A DNA stretch of 33,966 nt. Origin: an uncultured Lachnospiraceae bacterium. Its GTDB lineage: Bacteria; Bacillota; Clostridia; Lachnospirales; Lachnospiraceae. The notes under the pieces were generated by a model. The model saw nothing but the letters and a program-made list of their open reading frames with translations. It was not told the origin of the DNA and ran no database searches. The position numbers and the translations under genes were made by a program. Positions 32,112 through 33,966 of this stretch are shown here, one piece after another. The stretch lies in assembly GCA_910579325.1 (NCBI GenBank), contig CAJTTU010000028.1:7111-41076 (forward strand), given 5' to 3'. Each line of letters begins with the position of its first letter. Position 1 is the stretch's first letter.

Positions 32112-32126
32112 AGTTCCGCAACTCCC
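32112..32126 (-). repeat. Intercistronic motif copy (GGGAGTTGCGGAACT)
   Basis: A perfect copy on the minus strand, followed by CAATTAGGAGG, the CooC ribosome-binding site. Here it lies in a 5' leader rather than between two genes, next to the tandem hairpins at 32142-32226. Confidence 0.8.
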
Positions 32127-32141
32127 GGGGCTTCGCTATGA

Positions 32142-32226
32142 GCACTTAGGGTCTGTTCTTTAGACCCTTATGTGCGATGCATACAAAATAGTTAGCGGGT
32201 GTCTTTTAACCGCTTACTATTTTGTA
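32142..32226. repeat. Tandem long hairpins upstream of cooC (possible small mobile-element relic)
   Basis: Hairpin 1: GCAC plus AGGGTCT (32142-32154) pairs with AGACCCT plus GTGC (32162-32175). Hairpin 2: TACAAAATAGT plus AGCGG (32182-32198) pairs with CCGCT plus ACTATTTTGTA (32210-32226), with one mismatch between the two stem parts. Together they fill most of the space between cooC and the TetR promoter. They could be a MITE-like repeat, a bidirectional transcription stop, or a leader structure. Confidence 0.6.
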
Positions 32227-32257
32227 GTCCGCTCCGTTGCTGTTCATTTCGCAAATT

Positions 32258-32279
32258 AATAAACAACCTGTTGATTATT
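32258..32279. promoter_or_regulatory. 22-bp palindromic operator candidate for the adjacent TetR regulator
   Basis: AATAAACAAC (32258-32267) and GTTGATTATT (32270-32279) match as inverted repeats at 9 of 10 positions. The right arm overlaps the TetR -35 box. The half-site recurs as AATAATCAA (32318-32326) and GTTGATTAT (32368-32376), so three clustered occurrences suggest autoregulation and possible control of cooC. Confidence 0.65.
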
Positions 32280-32299
32280 TTTATATAATACATTATAAT
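32271..32299 (+). promoter_or_regulatory. Sigma-A promoter of the TetR gene
   Basis: TTGATT (32271-32276) and TATAAT (32294-32299) are separated by 17 bases; a second TATAAT lies at 32284-32289. The start codon is ~100 bases downstream. Confidence 0.7.
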
Positions 32300-32399
32300 C
32301 AGTATACCCAAAAAGACAATAATCAATATCGGAAAGCTGTACGGTTACTGAACAGAACAGGAAAATTGTTGATTATCGAACAAAAAGCGAGGAATTGTC

Positions 32400-32993
32400 A
32401 TGGATAAAAAGATAAAAAAAGAAGACCGGCGTATCCGCTATACGAAACGGGTCATCAAGGAAGCTTTTTTAGAACTGCTGAAAAAGAACAGCTTTACGAA
32501 AATCACGGTTACGGAGCTTTGCCGGCTTGCGGAAATTAACCGCGGTACTTTCTACCTGCATTATTACGATATGGACGACGTACTGGACGACGTGTTAAGT
32601 GACATGCTGTCCGATACCTCCAGTGTTGTGGACCATGTCTTTTCCGGGGAATGCCCGAATCCCAACTGCTCCTACCCTTTTTGCGATAAAATTCACAGCA
32701 ACGACATGTTCCGCCCCCTGCTTCTGGATGATACGATCTCCGCGAAAATCATTGACAAGATGGCGGACCATAAGGAGAACTTTATCACCTGGCTGATGTC
32801 CCACAGCATCCTTACTTTTGAAGAGGCGGAAGCCGTCTTCTATTTCCAGATGAACGGCTGCCTGACCATCAACAGGCTTATGATCCGCAATCATTGCGAT
32901 GACTGGAAAAAAATCCAGAAAACCATCGACGCTTTTATCAGAGCCGGGCTGGAAAGCTTTCTGATTCATGACCAGAGGAATGAAAAGATGTAA
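32400..32993 (+). CDS. TetR-family regulator with a Cys/His cluster
   Basis: A 197-residue protein from ATG 32400, with GAGGAA five bases upstream. The N-terminal helix-turn-helix region is FTKITVTELCRLAEINRGTFYLHYYD (32-57), typical of TetR proteins. The C-terminal helical domain resembles the TetR_C_7 type. Residues 85-99 contain Cys85, Cys90, Cys95 and His99 (C-x4-C-x4-C-x3-H), a possible metal or redox site. It is divergent from the nickel ATPase operon, with a palindrome over its own -35 box and half-sites in its leader. It ends one base from the convergent DUF3786 gene. A metal- or redox-responsive regulator of the neighbouring genes is an inference. Confidence 0.87.
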   Translation: MDKKIKKEDRRIRYTKRVIKEAFLELLKKNSFTKITVTELCRLAEINRGTFYLHYYDMDDVLDDVLSDMLSDTSSVVDHVFSGECPNPNCSYPFCDKIHSNDMFRPLLLDDTISAKIIDKMADHKENFITWLMSHSILTFEEAEAVFYFQMNGCLTINRLMIRNHCDDWKKIQKTIDAFIRAGLESFLIHDQRNEKM

Positions 32994-32994
32994 A

Positions 32995-33606
32995 TCATCG
33001 TTTCAACGCCTCCAGCAAAACCATTCCAACCGTCACCGCATCCTCCACCGACAGGTAATGCCCTGCGCTGCTGTCCAGCAAGAGCTTTCCCGTACCCGGA
33101 AATTCATCGTCGGCAAACCAGAGATTCATCGTCACGGGATACCGGGGAAGGAATTCAAAAACAGCTGTAAAGTCTGCTTTTGATTCTGCGATTTTTGCCC
33201 CCAGCCTTTCACAGATCTCCGTGATCTTCTCCACCTGCCCGTCCCCGAAGTACTCCCCCAGCGTTTTTTCCGTTTCCCGGTCTGTCTCCCCGCCTCTGAC
33301 CAGCCCCTGGGGTAATTGGCCGAATGTAATCAGATCTCCCGACAGGGGCGTGCCGTCGGCCATTTCCAGATAATGCAGAATGACCAGCTCATGCCATTCC
33401 TCCAGCGCCCCTTCCACCTGGAATCCGGGATAAGCTACCCGGATCTGTTTTCCCAGGCTGACAAAGGAAAAAGCGCTTTCTTTCTCATCAAACAATACCC
33501 CAGCCTTTCTGGCGATCTCCAATGGATCGCAGGAGCGCAGCCGCTCCCACGCAGCCTTTTTCATTTCCTGATACATGCGGTTTTCCTGTGGTTTTACCTG
33601 TGTCAT
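32995..33606 (-). CDS. DUF3786-domain protein
   Basis: A 203-residue soluble protein recognised by the DUF3786 pattern: FVSLGKQIRVAYPGFQVEG, LVILHYLEMADGTPLSGDLITFGQLPQG and a late FEFLPRYPVTMNLWFADDEFPGTGKLLLDSSAGHYLSVEDA. The ATG at 33604-33606 has GGGAGG upstream. Its biochemical role is not established. The family is known to me mainly from anaerobes with corrinoid/Wood-Ljungdahl metabolism, which agrees with the cooC gene nearby. It is convergent with the TetR gene and follows the SIR2-like gene on the same strand. Confidence 0.8.
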   Translation of the reverse strand: MTQVKPQENRMYQEMKKAAWERLRSCDPLEIARKAGVLFDEKESAFSFVSLGKQIRVAYPGFQVEGALEEWHELVILHYLEMADGTPLSGDLITFGQLPQGLVRGGETDRETEKTLGEYFGDGQVEKITEICERLGAKIAESKADFTAVFEFLPRYPVTMNLWFADDEFPGTGKLLLDSSAGHYLSVEDAVTVGMVLLEALKR

Positions 33607-33671
33607 ATTTTATCCTCCCTGTGCGAAAAACTCTGAACTGCCGGCCAATGCCCTGAGGTACTGCCCTGAGC

Positions 33672-33697
33672 ATATCCGGCAAAGCCCTGCCGGATAT
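33672..33697. repeat. Perfect inverted repeat between the SIR2-like and DUF3786 genes
   Basis: ATATCCGGC (33672-33680) and GCCGGATAT (33689-33697) pair perfectly around 8 bases, 16 bases after the SIR2-like stop. There is no T-run. A direct repeat TGCCCTGAG (33649-33657 and 33662-33670) lies beside it. It may be a processing hairpin or weak attenuator. Confidence 0.5.
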
Positions 33698-33712
33698 CAT
33701 CCGGACAATATG

Positions 33713-33966
33713 CTAACACCGGTCACCCGCCCTGCGAAGCCTGCTTAAAACCTCCCCGAGATGGCCGTCCAGTCCAAAGGATTTTTCTCTGATACTGTCC
33801 GCGATATATAACTCGCCGAGATTGACGGTAACATAAAAAGCCTTTGGCTCCGTCTCCACAAGACGCATAAGCGGCGCTTTAATCAGCTGATTGCGCGGCC
33901 CTATACCAAGCTCCAGCACTGCCAGCTTTCTGCCATGGTATTGATTTAAGAACGTCTGAAAACGCT
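33713..33966 (-). CDS. Probable SIR2-family NAD-dependent deacylase, C-terminal part (cut by window edge)
   Basis: 83 codons enter from the right edge in an open frame and stop at TAG 33713-33715. The stretch RKLAVLELGIGPRNQLIKAPLM followed by PKAFYVTVNLGELYIADSI resembles the C-terminal Rossmann part of bacterial SIR2-type proteins, where a conserved LELGxG strand-loop and a terminal strand with Asn close the NAD site. The zinc-binding module and catalytic His would lie outside the window, so the call depends on this fragment alone. It is upstream of the DUF3786 gene on the same strand, 106 bases away. Confidence 0.55.
   Translation of the reverse strand, partial: RFQTFLNQYHGRKLAVLELGIGPRNQLIKAPLMRLVETEPKAFYVTVNLGELYIADSIREKSFGLDGHLGEVLSRLRRAGDRC

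Noticed and set aside
1..33966. Prophage, integrative element, insertion sequence or CRISPR array
   Set aside because: No integrase, transposase, phage structural gene or spaced repeat array was found. The single tRNA shows no duplicated 3' end that would mark an attachment site.

Overview
The window looks like chromosomal DNA from a spore-forming, anaerobic Firmicute of the Lachnospiraceae type, possibly a gut acetogen related to Blautia. The support is strong AGGAGG ribosome-binding sites, low-GC-type promoters, a SleC-like spore cortex-lytic protein, a MttB-superfamily methyltransferase, a UroD-fold methyltransferase, and a CooC nickel ATPase near a DUF3786 protein (Wood-Ljungdahl companions). 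The genus is inferred, not proven. No insertion sequence, phage gene, CRISPR array or rRNA was seen.

Layout. 1-2100: the start of an ECF sigma factor, a tRNA-Gly(CCC) with promoter and terminator, and a SleC-like gene. 2174-8599: a two-gene surface module, made of a large secreted protein (dockerin, two FN3, discoidin-like domains, M60-like peptidase domain with a mutated catalytic Glu) and a membrane-anchored protein with a possible cohesin-like domain. 8736-10398: an HSL-type esterase and a convergent TetR regulator.

10541-28525: the main accessory locus, almost all on the minus strand. A LacI-family regulator precedes a ribose-type ABC importer, two zinc alcohol/polyol dehydrogenases, FGGY, PfkB and ROK kinases, a UroD-fold methyltransferase and a VOC protein, ending at a clear terminator (16135-16182). 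A second transcription unit follows, with a good promoter wrapped in LacI-type operators (16000-16052). It encodes a xylose-isomerase-like TIM barrel, a MttB-family methyltransferase, an MFS carrier and an SSS symporter, and ends at a terminator (10541-10594). Together they look like import, oxidation/isomerisation and phosphorylation of a sugar or polyol, with demethylation chemistry added. The substrate is unknown.

28546-33966: a soluble hybrid histidine kinase, a CooC plus small zinc-ribbon operon, a divergent TetR regulator with a Cys/His cluster, a DUF3786 protein, and the 3' end of a probable SIR2-family gene. A short motif, GGGAGTTGCGGAACT, recurs between genes and usually sits just upstream of an A/T-rich Shine-Dalgarno box. 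It is the most striking signal that gene annotation does not explain.
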